A stretch of DNA of 64,000 bases from Terricaulis sp. GTDB taxonomy: Bacteria; Pseudomonadota; Alphaproteobacteria; Caulobacterales; Aquidulcibacteraceae. Position numbers and translations under genes: made by a program. Where the stretch lies: assembly GCA_024707365.1 (NCBI GenBank), contig JANPZV010000005.1:496001-560000 (forward strand), given 5' to 3'. Of this stretch, positions 44,088 through 53,294 are shown one piece after another (position 1 is the first letter of the stretch; every line of letters begins with the position of its first letter). The notes beneath the pieces are model-generated. The model was not told where the DNA came from. It worked only from the letters and a program-made list of their open reading frames with translations, and did not search any database.

Positions 44088-46136
44088 ATGTCCGAAAATC
44101 CGTTTCTAGCTGCGCTGCAGAAGATTACAGGCGGCGCGCTGGCGCTGAATGAGCTGATGGCGGCGGCCCAAGCGCTGACGCAGGCCGGGCAGATCGATCA
44201 AGCGCGCCAGCTCTATCAGGTTTGGCTGGCCATGAATGGCGAGCATCCGCTGGCGTTCATCGCGCATTTCAATTGCTCGACGCTGCAAGCGCAGTTGGGC
44301 GATCCGATCGCGGCGGAGGCTTCGCTGCAGGCGACGCTGAAGGTCAATCCCGATTTCGCACCGGCGCACATCAATCTCGGCAGCGCCATGGAGCGGCGGG
44401 GCGCGGCGAAAGACGCTGTTGAGCAATGGAAAAAAGGTGTTGAGCGCCTCACCGCGATTACTGGCGACGCCATCGATTACAAAACCACCCTGCTGAAACA
44501 GATCAGCCGGGTGATGAGCGACAATCAGCAGCATGAAAGCTCCGAGGCCGCGCTTGTGCAGGCGCTTGAGCTCAACGCGCAGCAGCGCGATGTGCTGGAG
44601 CAATACGCGGCGGCCCGCTTGGCGCAGTGCAAATGGCCGATCGGGGCGATCACGCCGAAGATTTCGCGCGCCGATTTCCTCAAGCGCTTTCACCCGCTTT
44701 CGGCCTGCGCCTATGCGGATGATCCGCTGTTTCAGCTTGGCCTTGCCGATCATTATGTTGATGCGCTGACGCAAAACGCCGGCGCTGGTGAAAGCGACCG
44801 GCGCGATGCGCCGATCCCACAGGGACGGCGGCTGCGTATTGGCTATGTTTCATCCGATATGCGCGCGCACGCGGTTGGCTATCTGATGGTCAATCTGTTT
44901 GAGGCGCATGATCGCGATGCGATCGAGGTGTTTATCTATTATTGCGGCATCCCGGCCGATGATGAAATCAACCAGCGCATCAAAGGCGCGGCCGAGCATT
45001 GGACCGACATCCGCGCCTTGAGCGATGACGAGGCCGCGGCCGCCATCGCCAAGGATCAAATCGACATCCTGGTGGATGTGAACGGGCATACGCGCGACGC
45101 GCGGCTTGGCGTATTTGCACGCAGGCCCGCGCCGGTGATCGTCAACTGGCTGGGCTATCCCGGCACGATGGGCAGCCCGTTTCACCATTACATCATCGGC
45201 GATGATTGGGTGATACCCGAAGAATATGAGCTCTATTATTCGGAAAAAGTGCTTCGCCTGCCCTGCTATCAGCCCAATGACCGCAAGCGCGTGGTGCATC
45301 CGGTGACGCCGACACGCGCAAGCGCCGGCTTGCCGGAAGATGCGTTCGTGTTTTGCTGCTTTAACGCCGCACACAAGATCACGCGCTTTTCGTTTGAGCG
45401 TTGGATGGAGGTGCTGCGCGCCACGCCCGATAGCGTGCTGTGGCTGCTGGATTACAACGCTGAAACCAATGCGCGGCTGCGGGCGGCCGCCGAAGCGCGC
45501 GGCGTTGCGGGGAATCGGCTGATCTTCGCGCAGAAGATCGCCAATCCGTATCACCTCGCCCGCTATCCGCTGGCGGATCTCTTCCTCGACACCCTGCCCT
45601 ATGGCGCGCACACCACGGCCTCTGACGCGCTTTGGATGGGCGTGCCGGTGCTGACGCTTTCTGGCCGCTGCTTTGCGGCGCGCGTGTGCGGCTCGCTGGT
45701 GCGGGCGGCGGGGCTGCCGGAGATGGTGTGCGATAGCGCCGATCATTTCGTGGCGCGCGCCATCCAATTGGCGGGCGCGGATCGGTTGAGCCTTGCGGCG
45801 ATGCGCCAACGGCTGCTCGAAGGGCGCGCAAGCAGCACGCTGTTTGATATCGATGGCCTCGCACGCGCGCTCGAGGGCCTTTACGCAGAAATGGCGGGCC
45901 AGTATCGCGCCGGGCGGTTGCCGGAACCGAAGCTTGAGAATCTTGCGGCTTATCTCGATATCGGCGCGGCCTATGATCACGATGGCGCAGAGATTGGCCT
46001 GATCGAAGCGTATCACGCCCATTATGAGGCGGCGCTCGCGGCGCGGCATCGGCGCAAGCCGCTTGCCGCCGATGCGCGCCTCTGGGCCGTCGCCGCGCCA
46101 GATGAAGCGCCGCGGCGCCTCAGCGCAGCGGGCTAA
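44088..46136 (+). CDS. SPINDLY/OGT-type protein O-glycosyltransferase (GT41)
   Basis: 682 residues. The N-terminal third has TPR-like helices (ALTQAGQIDQARQLYQVWL; AEASLQATLKVNPDFAPAHI; NLGSAMERRGAAKDAVEQWK). The catalytic GT41 region includes LRIGYVSSDMRAHAVGYLM, the hallmark ILVDVNGHTRDARLGVFARR then PAPVIVNWLGYPGTMGSPF, FCCFNAAHKITRFSFERWM with the Lys equivalent to the catalytic Lys of animal OGT, and DLFLDTLPYGAHTTASDALW then GVPVLTLSGRCFAARV for nucleotide-sugar binding. Family members add GlcNAc, fucose or another sugar to Ser/Thr of proteins. The gene directly follows the Ser/Thr-rich octad protein on the same strand, the obvious candidate substrate (inference). No signal peptide: cytoplasmic. 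Confidence 0.9.
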   Translation: MSENPFLAALQKITGGALALNELMAAAQALTQAGQIDQARQLYQVWLAMNGEHPLAFIAHFNCSTLQAQLGDPIAAEASLQATLKVNPDFAPAHINLGSAMERRGAAKDAVEQWKKGVERLTAITGDAIDYKTTLLKQISRVMSDNQQHESSEAALVQALELNAQQRDVLEQYAAARLAQCKWPIGAITPKISRADFLKRFHPLSACAYADDPLFQLGLADHYVDALTQNAGAGESDRRDAPIPQGRRLRIGYVSSDMRAHAVGYLMVNLFEAHDRDAIEVFIYYCGIPADDEINQRIKGAAEHWTDIRALSDDEAAAAIAKDQIDILVDVNGHTRDARLGVFARRPAPVIVNWLGYPGTMGSPFHHYIIGDDWVIPEEYELYYSEKVLRLPCYQPNDRKRVVHPVTPTRASAGLPEDAFVFCCFNAAHKITRFSFERWMEVLRATPDSVLWLLDYNAETNARLRAAAEARGVAGNRLIFAQKIANPYHLARYPLADLFLDTLPYGAHTTASDALWMGVPVLTLSGRCFAARVCGSLVRAAGLPEMVCDSADHFVARAIQLAGADRLSLAAMRQRLLEGRASSTLFDIDGLARALEGLYAEMAGQYRAGRLPEPKLENLAAYLDIGAAYDHDGAEIGLIEAYHAHYEAALAARHRRKPLAADARLWAVAAPDEAPRRLSAAG

Positions 46137-46139
46137 GCC

Positions 46140-47878
46140 TCACCAGATCGGCGTGGGATCGATATAGGTGAAATCCTGCATCGTCAGGATGATGCGAACG
46201 ACATTCCACGCAACGCCCGCAACGATGGCGCCGCCGACGATCCAGCGCATCCGCCCCTCAAGCGTGGACCAATAGACCGCGATCAGCGCCGCGAGCGCCG
46301 GCAGGAAATGCGCTAGGTGCTTGGTGTGGCGCCAGTCCACCAGGCTGAACGCCACAGCGGCGAGCACGCACCAGAGGAAGAACAGGCCCGGCGCGCCGCG
46401 CAGGCGCGCGATGCCGAAGAAGCCGGCCAACACGCCCGCGGCGATGATCAATGGCCCGGTGTGATCGATAAACTCGACCCAGAGACCGAACACAGATGGG
46501 TACCAGTGCTCATTGCCCAACCAATTGATGCCGGAATTGTTCACGCGCTCGGTAATGTGCTGCTGGATGTGATCGCGGATGAACGCCTCGGGCTCGATAG
46601 CGAGGCCGTACGCCACATAGCTCAACCAGCCGAGGAAGAACGCGCCGACGATCACGACAACCGCCAGGACATCCGTTCGCGAGAAGATCGCGCGCAGCGC
46701 CTCCAGCATTTTGCCGCTGCGCGCTTGCGCCCAGAGATCGCGCAGGAATGGCGGATCCAGCAGCAGGCGCAGGCCCGCATGCGCGCTGGCCGCAAGCGGC
46801 AGCAGCATGGCCTTTTGATCCGACCAGGCCCATCAGCATCGCTGCGGCGGCGCCCACGGCGCCCTTGCGCCCTTGTGCGCCCGTCACTGACTTGATCAGC
46901 AAACAAACCCAGCGCTTGGAGGTAAAAATACGCGCCGCCGATCAGGAAGAAATTGGTGATCGCCATGTACCCGCCATAGGCGTGACGTACGTACGCTTCC
47001 GGCAGCGTTGCATAGACCACGCACGCCGCGAGCGTGGCGATGCGCGAGCCGGTGAGCCTAAAGACGATAAAGCCAAGACCCAGCAGCATGAACGCGCCAA
47101 GAAAGATGTTCGGCGTGCGCGATTCGATCAGCACGGGATCGGCTAGAAACTGCGCGAACGCTTCTTCCCAGATGGCGATGGTTTGCTCGGGCGCGGCTTG
47201 CGCCCGCAGCGAGCCCTCATGATAATATTCGAGCCGGCCAAGATCGTCAGAGATCAACGCAGATTCAGCGATCCAGAAATGCAGCAAAAGCGGGTGCGCG
47301 AAGAAGAAGGCGTCGCCCACACCTTCGGGCCGATTGATCGGCATCGTCGGCTCGGCGTGGTTGATGATCCCATAGGCGGTGCCTTGGGTTTCCATGTCCT
47401 GATCTTCAAGCGCCGGAACGAAATGCGCCGCGCCGAGATAAGATTGCAGGAAGAAAAGCGCCGCCACGATCAGCAGCGGCCGCGCCATCGGCGCCGCGAA
47501 CGGATTGGCCTTATACCAGCAGCGCCGATACCCGATCCAAAGCCCGAGATTGGTGAACAGCGCCAGGCCGACGATGAATCCGATGCGGCTCAGCGGGCCA
47601 GGCGCGGCCAAAAGCACGAGCCAACACCCCAACGCCAGCAGCAGCGACGCCGTAACGGCGCGGAAGATCACGACGAAAGCATCGCCCTTGCGCCAATCGG
47701 CCCAGGCCAAGCCCGGCGCCAGATACATGGCCCCGCCGACAACCAGCGCCATCGCGAAATCAGGAAGATAGGGCGCGGCCAGCAGCGCCAGCGCGAACGG
47801 CAGATTGCTTAGCACGACGCGGGCCGCGAGCGCGGCCCAGCCGCTGCGCGACTCAGTCGTCTCAGGAATGCTCGTCAC
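46140..47878 (-). CDS. Polytopic membrane protein, GT-C glycosyltransferase-like, two frame breaks
   Basis: GTG 47878 overlaps the stop of the GT2 gene. About ten hydrophobic helices are visible (VLSNLPFALALLAAPYLPDF; LLIVAALFFLQSYLGAAHFV; VLAVVVIVGAFFLGWLSYVA; LIIAAGVLAGFFGIARL). The loop VPALEDQDMETQGTAYG after an early helix is acidic, as in GT-C enzymes that use polyprenyl-phosphate sugars. As read the frame breaks at 46901-46903 (one extra base) and 46811-46812 (one extra base); joining gives LGLLIKSVTGAQGRKGAVGA and GLVGSKAMLLPLAASAHAGL, about 578 residues. No close family name; paired with a GtrB-like gene. Confidence 0.72.
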
Positions 47879-48873
47879 GCAATCAGCCCCACGCTGTGCG
47901 CAGCGTGAGCGGCTACGCTTTTCTCCACAGCCGAGAGGCCGCCAACGACCTCTTCTTCCACGATATAGATTGGCCTTGGTTTGACTTCGCTGAACACGCG
48001 CCCGAGATACTCGCCCAAAATGCCAAGGCAGATGAGCTGCACCCCGCCCAGGAACAAGACGGCCACCATGATCGAGGCAAAGCCCGGCACGGTGACGCCC
48101 ATAAAGCTCTGCGCGATAATGACGAGCAGATAGATGAAAGCCACGGTGGACGCCGCATTGCCCATCCAGGTGGCGATGCGCAGCGGCGCTGTGGAGAAGG
48201 AGGTGATCCCGTCCAGCGCGAATTTAATCATCTTGCGCAGCGGGTATTTCGTCTCGCCCGCGTGGCGCTCTTCGCGATTATACAGAACCGCCGTTTGCTT
48301 GTAGCCGACCCAGGAAACCAGGCCGCGGATGAAACGGTCCTTTTCCTTCATGCCGCGCAACACATCGGCCACCCGTCTCGAAATGAGACGGAAATCGCCG
48401 ACGTCGGGCGGAATATCGATATTGGCGACAGAGCGCAGCAACCGATAAAAAAACGAGGCGGTGAACAGCTTAAACGCGGTTTCGCCCGGCCGTTTGGCCC
48501 GCTGCGCGTAGACCACGTCATAGCCTTCGCGCCATTTTTCAACGAGGCGCCCGATGGTTTCCGGCGGATCCTGCAAGTCGGCGTCAATGAACACCACCGC
48601 ATCGCCGCGCGCATAATCGAGGCCCGCCGTAATCGCGATTTGGTGGCCAAAATTGCGGGAAAGTTTCACGATCCGGGCGCGTGGATCGTCCGCCGCGAAG
48701 GCGCGCATGATCTCAAACGACCCGTCCTTGCAGCCGTCATCGACGTAGACGAGTTCGTAATCGAGCCCATCGAGGGCCTTGAGCGCAGCAGACGCGCGCT
48801 CGTGAAAATAGGCGATGCCCTCGGCCTCATTATAGACCGGCACAACCACCGACAATAAAGGTTCAGTCGCCAT
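47875..48873 (-). CDS. Polyprenyl-phosphate glycosyltransferase (GT2, GtrB/DPM1-like)
   Basis: 332 residues from ATG 48873 (GGAGGGG upstream). The GT-A fold motifs are LSVVVPVYNEAEGIAYFHER, LVYVDDGCKDGSFEIM, RNFGHQIAITAGLDYARGDA and FIDADLQDPPETI (DxD-type). Two C-terminal membrane helices (ASTVAFIYLLVIIAQSFMG; ASIMVAVLFLGGVQLICLGI) with the ending EYLGRVFSEVKPRPIYIVEE match GtrB/ArnC/YkcC proteins, which load a sugar onto undecaprenyl-phosphate on the cytoplasmic face. The downstream membrane protein would then transfer it outside. Confidence 0.9.
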   Translation of the reverse strand: MATEPLLSVVVPVYNEAEGIAYFHERASAALKALDGLDYELVYVDDGCKDGSFEIMRAFAADDPRARIVKLSRNFGHQIAITAGLDYARGDAVVFIDADLQDPPETIGRLVEKWREGYDVVYAQRAKRPGETAFKLFTASFFYRLLRSVANIDIPPDVGDFRLISRRVADVLRGMKEKDRFIRGLVSWVGYKQTAVLYNREERHAGETKYPLRKMIKFALDGITSFSTAPLRIATWMGNAASTVAFIYLLVIIAQSFMGVTVPGFASIMVAVLFLGGVQLICLGILGEYLGRVFSEVKPRPIYIVEEEVVGGLSAVEKSVAAHAAHSVGLIA

Positions 48874-49111
48874 ACGCGGCCCCTCCAATTCCCCCGCCGC
48901 CCGCCCGGCGCCCATTCTCGGCGCCCAGAGAGAGCTCTCGCAGGCGCCAGCGCGCAAGCGTTGTGCCACCGGCCTACCCCGGCTCTACGCGGCGCGAACC
49001 TTAAAATCCAGGATTAACGGGCTACGCCCGCGCCAATCCCGCACCTGCCGCGAAAGCGGGCGGCGCGGAGATGGGCGCACCGATCGGGCGGCAGATTGAT
49101 CGCGCGCCGCA

Positions 49112-49828
49112 TCAGCGCGATGAGGCGTCCTGCGCACTGGGCAGGCCGTCAAAGCCAGCGCTGAAAATCGCAACCATGCGCGCGAGAATGGCCTCGAAAT
49201 CGCTCGATTTGCACAAGCCGCCAGAGAGCGCATCGATACGCCCTGTCTCCGCCAGCGAAAGCGAAATGGCGCCCGAGAGCATGTGATAAAACCAATAAAG
49301 GTCCGCCTCTGAGCGCTCGGGGCGCACGCGCTTGAGCATCGCGACCATCTTTTGCACCACCGGATCAAATGGCGTGACCGAGACGTTAAAATCATCCGAA
49401 AGGCCGGTGCTGTTTACCTTGGAGATCACGCGCGCGTAGTGGCGAAAGCCCGCCCCGCCTGACATCAGCAGCGTAAAAGTGGGCGTCAAATACGCTGAAA
49501 CGACGCCGTGCGCCGTCATCTTGCCCGCGCTTTCACGCTCATATCGCTCAAGCGATTCAAGCCGCGTGCGGTTCACCAGTTCGGCGCGGCGCGCCACCAC
49601 TTCATCAAACAGCCCGGCCTTGCCTTCAAAATAATAATGCAGCAGCGCGGTGTCCGCCTCGGCCGCGGCCGCAACGTCGCGCAACGTGACGCCGTAAAAG
49701 CCGATCTTGCCGAACAATTCTTCCGCAGCGTCGAGGATGCGCTCACGCGCGGCCTCGCGACGCTCAGCCTGGCTGCGGCGCGCAGGCGCCGCGCGGGGGC
49801 CAGCTTTTCGGGACGTGGACTTTGGCAT
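49112..49828 (-). CDS. TetR-family regulator, divergent from a TonB receptor
   Basis: About 238 residues from ATG 49828. Basic N-terminal tail (MPKSTSRKAGPRAAPARRSQ), then helix-turn-helix RERILDAAEELFGKIGFYGV then TLRDVAAAAEADTALLHYYF (about residues 33-75). The C-terminal domain (DPVVQKMVAMLKRVRPERSE; WFYHMLSGAISLSLAETGRI) is of the type seen with lipid or aromatic ligands. Divergent from the receptor gene with a 120-bp gap holding an operator-like palindrome, so it likely controls receptor and hydrolase. Confidence 0.88.
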   Translation of the reverse strand: MPKSTSRKAGPRAAPARRSQAERREAARERILDAAEELFGKIGFYGVTLRDVAAAAEADTALLHYYFEGKAGLFDEVVARRAELVNRTRLESLERYERESAGKMTAHGVVSAYLTPTFTLLMSGGAGFRHYARVISKVNSTGLSDDFNVSVTPFDPVVQKMVAMLKRVRPERSEADLYWFYHMLSGAISLSLAETGRIDALSGGLCKSSDFEAILARMVAIFSAGFDGLPSAQDASSR

Positions 49829-49851
49829 GCCCGAAGCATAGCACACTTTTC

Positions 49852-49871
49852 TTTATTGGCGGATGAATAAA
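49852..49871. promoter_or_regulatory. Operator-like palindrome between tetR and TonB receptor
   Basis: TTTATT (49852-49857) and AATAAA (49866-49871) form inverted arms with an 8-bp spacer in an AT-rich patch. The word TGAATAA-A-TATCT starting at 49864 recalls TGAATAATATCT at 31605 beside the other TetR-linked promoter. TTGAC follows at 49876-49880. Confidence 0.4.
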
Positions 49872-49948
49872 TATCTTGACGAGAAGAAGGCCGCGTGCGT
49901 TCCTGGCGGCCAAGGCGCGGGCGTTGACGCGCGCCAGGGGAGGAATAC

Positions 49949-52279
49949 ATGACCGCACGTCGCGCGATTTCGCGGCTCAGCCTGTTGCAGGCAGCCTCGG
50001 TGCTTTGCCTAGCCGCCACCGGCCCCGCCTTTGCCCAGTCCGCGCCGGCCGAGCCAAATGCGGGCGAAACAACCGAAATCGTGGTCACTGCGCGCAGGCG
50101 CGAGGAATCACTGATCGAGGTGCCGATCTCCATCACCACGCAAAGCGCAGAGCAATTGGAGATGCGCGGCGCGCCCGACATCACCGCGCTGCAGCGCTCA
50201 ACGCCAAACCTCACGCTGCAAGTCTCGCGCGGCACCAATTCAACGCTCACGGCGTTCATCCGCGGCGTTGGCCAGCAGGATCCGCTTTGGGGATTTGAGC
50301 CGGGCGTGGGCCTTTATGTTGATGATGTCTACATCGCCCGCCCGCAAGGCGCGGTGCTCGACATTTTCGACATCGAGCGCATCGAAGTGCTGCGCGGGCC
50401 GCAAGGCACGCTGTATGGGCGCAACACGATTGGCGGCGCGATCAAATATGTCAGCCGCCGGCTGACCAACGATGCCGAATTCCGCGTGCGCGCCAATATC
50501 GGCGAGTACAATCAGCGCGACCTGATCCTCGCGGGCTCGACCCCGCTGGGTGATCACGCGCGCATCGGGGCGGCGTTCGCAACTTATAATCGCGACGGCT
50601 TCGGCACGAACCATTTCAGCGGCGCGGACACCAACAACCGCGATGTTGTCGCCGGCCGCCTCACCTTGGAAATCGAGCCGAATTCACAACTCTTCTTCCG
50701 CCTCTCAGCCGATCATCTTGATGATGATTCCAACATCAATCACGGCCACCGCGAACGGCCGATCCCGGCGGCCTTTGGCGGCCCGCCCTTCAACGGCCCG
50801 CCCTTCAATATCAACATCCCCGCGGGCGCCTTCCCGGTGCAGGGCAATGAATATGACACCTGGGCCGGCCTCGCCGACGCCAATGAGGTGATTACGCAAG
50901 GCGCCTCGCTGCTTGCCGAATGGCGGCCCATCGAGGTGCTGACGTTGAAATCGATCACCGCCTACCGTGAAGGCGAAAGCAATTCGCGCGGCATCGATTT
51001 CGACGGCACGCCTGCACCCATCCTTGATGTGGGCGGGCTTGGCTCGCTCTATACGGATCACCAATTCTCGCAAGAATTCCAGGCTGCGTTCGACTTTGAA
51101 CGCTGGCGCGGCGTTTTTGGCCTCTATTACATGGACGCCACCGCCGCCGGCCAGTTCGACACCACGCTCGGCATCGGCGCATCGGCCATCCCCGGCGCGC
51201 CTTCGCCTGCGCTGACCCAAGGCACAAGCGGACGCGTCGATACAGAATCCTTCGCCATTTTCGGCGACGTGGACATCGATCTGACGGAGCGCCTGGCGCT
51301 CTCGCTCGGCGCGCGCTGGACCCGCGACGACAAAACCGCTGAGGTTTACAAAGCCAATTATTTCGGCCTCGGCAGCCCGATCAGCGGCTACGCAACCGCA
51401 CCGTTCCAAGTCCTGACCGACTACGCCAACAGCGCCACGTACGAGGAATTCACGCCGCGCGTCAGCCTCTCTTACGCTTTGGCCGAAGATATGAACCTCT
51501 ACGCCGCCTATTCGCGCGGCTTCAAATCCGGCGGCTTCGACATGCGCGGCGATGCGGCGGCCACCCCCGCCACCGCCGACGGCTATGCGCCGGAAACGGT
51601 GGATTCTTACGAGCTTGGCCTGCGCGGCCTTGCCTTTGACAATCGCCTGCGTTTCTCAGGCGCTATTTTCCACGCCGCCTATGAGGGCCAACAGGTCACC
51701 AGCCAGCAGGTCAATCAGGCCGGCACAGGGGTTGTGAGCTTCGTCGACAATGTCGGCAGCTCCACCATCAATGGGGCCGAACTCGAACTCCATGCGCGCC
51801 TCACCAGCGCCTTTAGCCTCGACCTCAACGTCGGCTATATTGATGCATCGTTCGATGAGTTTTTGGCTTACGCGCCCAACCCCTCAGCGCCGCCGGCTTA
51901 TGTGCTTGTCGATGTCGCCGATCAGCGGCAATTCCAAAACACGCCTGATTGGAACGGCCAGCTTGCGCTCAATTATCTGACGCCGCTTTTTGGCGGAAAT
52001 CTCAATGTGCGCGGCAGCGTGTCATTCCGCAGCGATACGTCCATGTTCGAGACGCCGGCGCCCGAAATCGATCAGCCGGGCTATGAGCTCTATGATCTCA
52101 GCCTCGTCTGGACCAGCCAATCCAATGCGTGGCGCTTTGGCCTGCACGGGCGCAACCTGACCGACGAACGCTACCGCACCGGCGGCTATTATTTTACGGG
52201 CCTTGCCTTCGGCGATCTGATTATCGGCTTTTATGGCCCGCCGCGCACCGTGTTCGCTTCGCTTGAGTACAGGTACTAA
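49949..52279 (+). CDS. TonB-dependent outer-membrane receptor
   Basis: 776 residues. Signal peptide ending near AFAQ, a TonB-box-like EIVVTARRREESLIEVPISI, plug domain (LQRSTPNLTLQVSRGTN, GVGLYVDDVYIARPQGAVLD, IERIEVLRGPQGTLYGRNTI), then a beta-barrel ending in the C-terminal aromatic YRY. The type is that of sphingomonad/Caulobacter receptors for non-siderophore substrates. The GGPPFNGPPFN stretch in a barrel loop is unusual. It is followed after one base by an alpha/beta hydrolase gene, suggesting uptake and hydrolysis of the same compound. GAGGAATAC precedes the ATG. Confidence 0.92.
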   Translation: MTARRAISRLSLLQAASVLCLAATGPAFAQSAPAEPNAGETTEIVVTARRREESLIEVPISITTQSAEQLEMRGAPDITALQRSTPNLTLQVSRGTNSTLTAFIRGVGQQDPLWGFEPGVGLYVDDVYIARPQGAVLDIFDIERIEVLRGPQGTLYGRNTIGGAIKYVSRRLTNDAEFRVRANIGEYNQRDLILAGSTPLGDHARIGAAFATYNRDGFGTNHFSGADTNNRDVVAGRLTLEIEPNSQLFFRLSADHLDDDSNINHGHRERPIPAAFGGPPFNGPPFNINIPAGAFPVQGNEYDTWAGLADANEVITQGASLLAEWRPIEVLTLKSITAYREGESNSRGIDFDGTPAPILDVGGLGSLYTDHQFSQEFQAAFDFERWRGVFGLYYMDATAAGQFDTTLGIGASAIPGAPSPALTQGTSGRVDTESFAIFGDVDIDLTERLALSLGARWTRDDKTAEVYKANYFGLGSPISGYATAPFQVLTDYANSATYEEFTPRVSLSYALAEDMNLYAAYSRGFKSGGFDMRGDAAATPATADGYAPETVDSYELGLRGLAFDNRLRFSGAIFHAAYEGQQVTSQQVNQAGTGVVSFVDNVGSSTINGAELELHARLTSAFSLDLNVGYIDASFDEFLAYAPNPSAPPAYVLVDVADQRQFQNTPDWNGQLALNYLTPLFGGNLNVRGSVSFRSDTSMFETPAPEIDQPGYELYDLSLVWTSQSNAWRFGLHGRNLTDERYRTGGYYFTGLAFGDLIIGFYGPPRTVFASLEYRY

Positions 52280-52280
52280 A

Positions 52281-53174
52281 GTGGATAGCGCGGCAAGCCG
52301 CAGCGAAGGCCCGTTCGACATCGCCTGGCGTTCGTCGGACGGGCTTGCGCTTTACGCGCGCGAGTATCGCCCGCGCACGGAAACGCGCGCGCGCCCGATC
52401 ATCTGCATACCTGGGCTCACGCGCAATTCGCGTGACTTTGAAGATGTGGCGCCCTGGCTCGCGGCGCAGGGCCGGCGCGTCATCGCGGTGGATCTGCGCG
52501 GGCGCGGCGCATCGGCCTATGATCCCAAACGCGCCAATTACAATCCGCGCACCTATGCACGCGACATCGAAGCCCTGCTTGACGCGCTCGATATCCCGCG
52601 CGCGCACATTCTAGGCACCTCGCTTGGCGGCATCGTGGCGATGACCATGGCGCTGCGCTCAACCGCGCGCATCGCAGGCGCCGTCCTCAATGACGTAGGC
52701 CCTGTGGCGAGCAGTGAAGGGATCAAGCGCATCGCCAGCTATGTCGGCAAGGCGCCGCCCGTGCGCACCTGGGCCGACGCGGCTGCGGCGACGGCCTTCA
52801 TCCATGGCCCCGCGTTTCCCAATCACGGGCCCGAAGATTGGGCGCGGTTTGCGCGCCGCTCTTTCAAGGCGGGCGCAGACGGCGCGCCGGCGCTGGACTA
52901 TGACCCGGCGATCGCCGGCGGCATTTCGCCGCTGACCCTGAAGATCGCCTCGATGATCCTATGGCGGGGCTACAAAAAGCTCGCGCAGCATCGGCCCACA
53001 CTGATCCTGCGCGGCGCGCTTTCCGACATCCTGGCGGAAGAAACGCTCGGGCAAATGCTGCGCGTCCGCCCGACGGCGATGGGCGCCGCCATCGCCAATG
53101 TCGGCCACGCGCCAACGCTTGACGAAGCGGACGCCCGCACCGCCCTCGCTGCATTTTTTTCCCTGGTCGCGTAG
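52281..53174 (+). CDS. Alpha/beta hydrolase
   Basis: 297 residues from GTG 52281, one base after the receptor stop. The nucleophile elbow is ILGTSLGGIVAMTMAL, the oxyanion region IICIPGLTRNSRDFED, then VDLRGRGASAYDP; the acid is likely in GALSDILAEETL and the His in IANVGHAPTLDEAD. No signal peptide, so cytoplasmic. Substrate unknown; linked to the receptor and TetR gene, it may hydrolyse an imported ester or lactone. Confidence 0.88.
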   Translation: MDSAASRSEGPFDIAWRSSDGLALYAREYRPRTETRARPIICIPGLTRNSRDFEDVAPWLAAQGRRVIAVDLRGRGASAYDPKRANYNPRTYARDIEALLDALDIPRAHILGTSLGGIVAMTMALRSTARIAGAVLNDVGPVASSEGIKRIASYVGKAPPVRTWADAAAATAFIHGPAFPNHGPEDWARFARRSFKAGADGAPALDYDPAIAGGISPLTLKIASMILWRGYKKLAQHRPTLILRGALSDILAEETLGQMLRVRPTAMGAAIANVGHAPTLDEADARTALAAFFSLVA

Positions 53175-53294
53175 CTCGCGCACCGGCGATTTGGCGCGCC
53201 CTTGCATCACTCAGACCTATCGCACCCGAGACGCGCAATTTCGGTTTGACCTGCGCAGGGGAAGCACGTTCAGTCGGCAGGTGAAGCATAGCGA

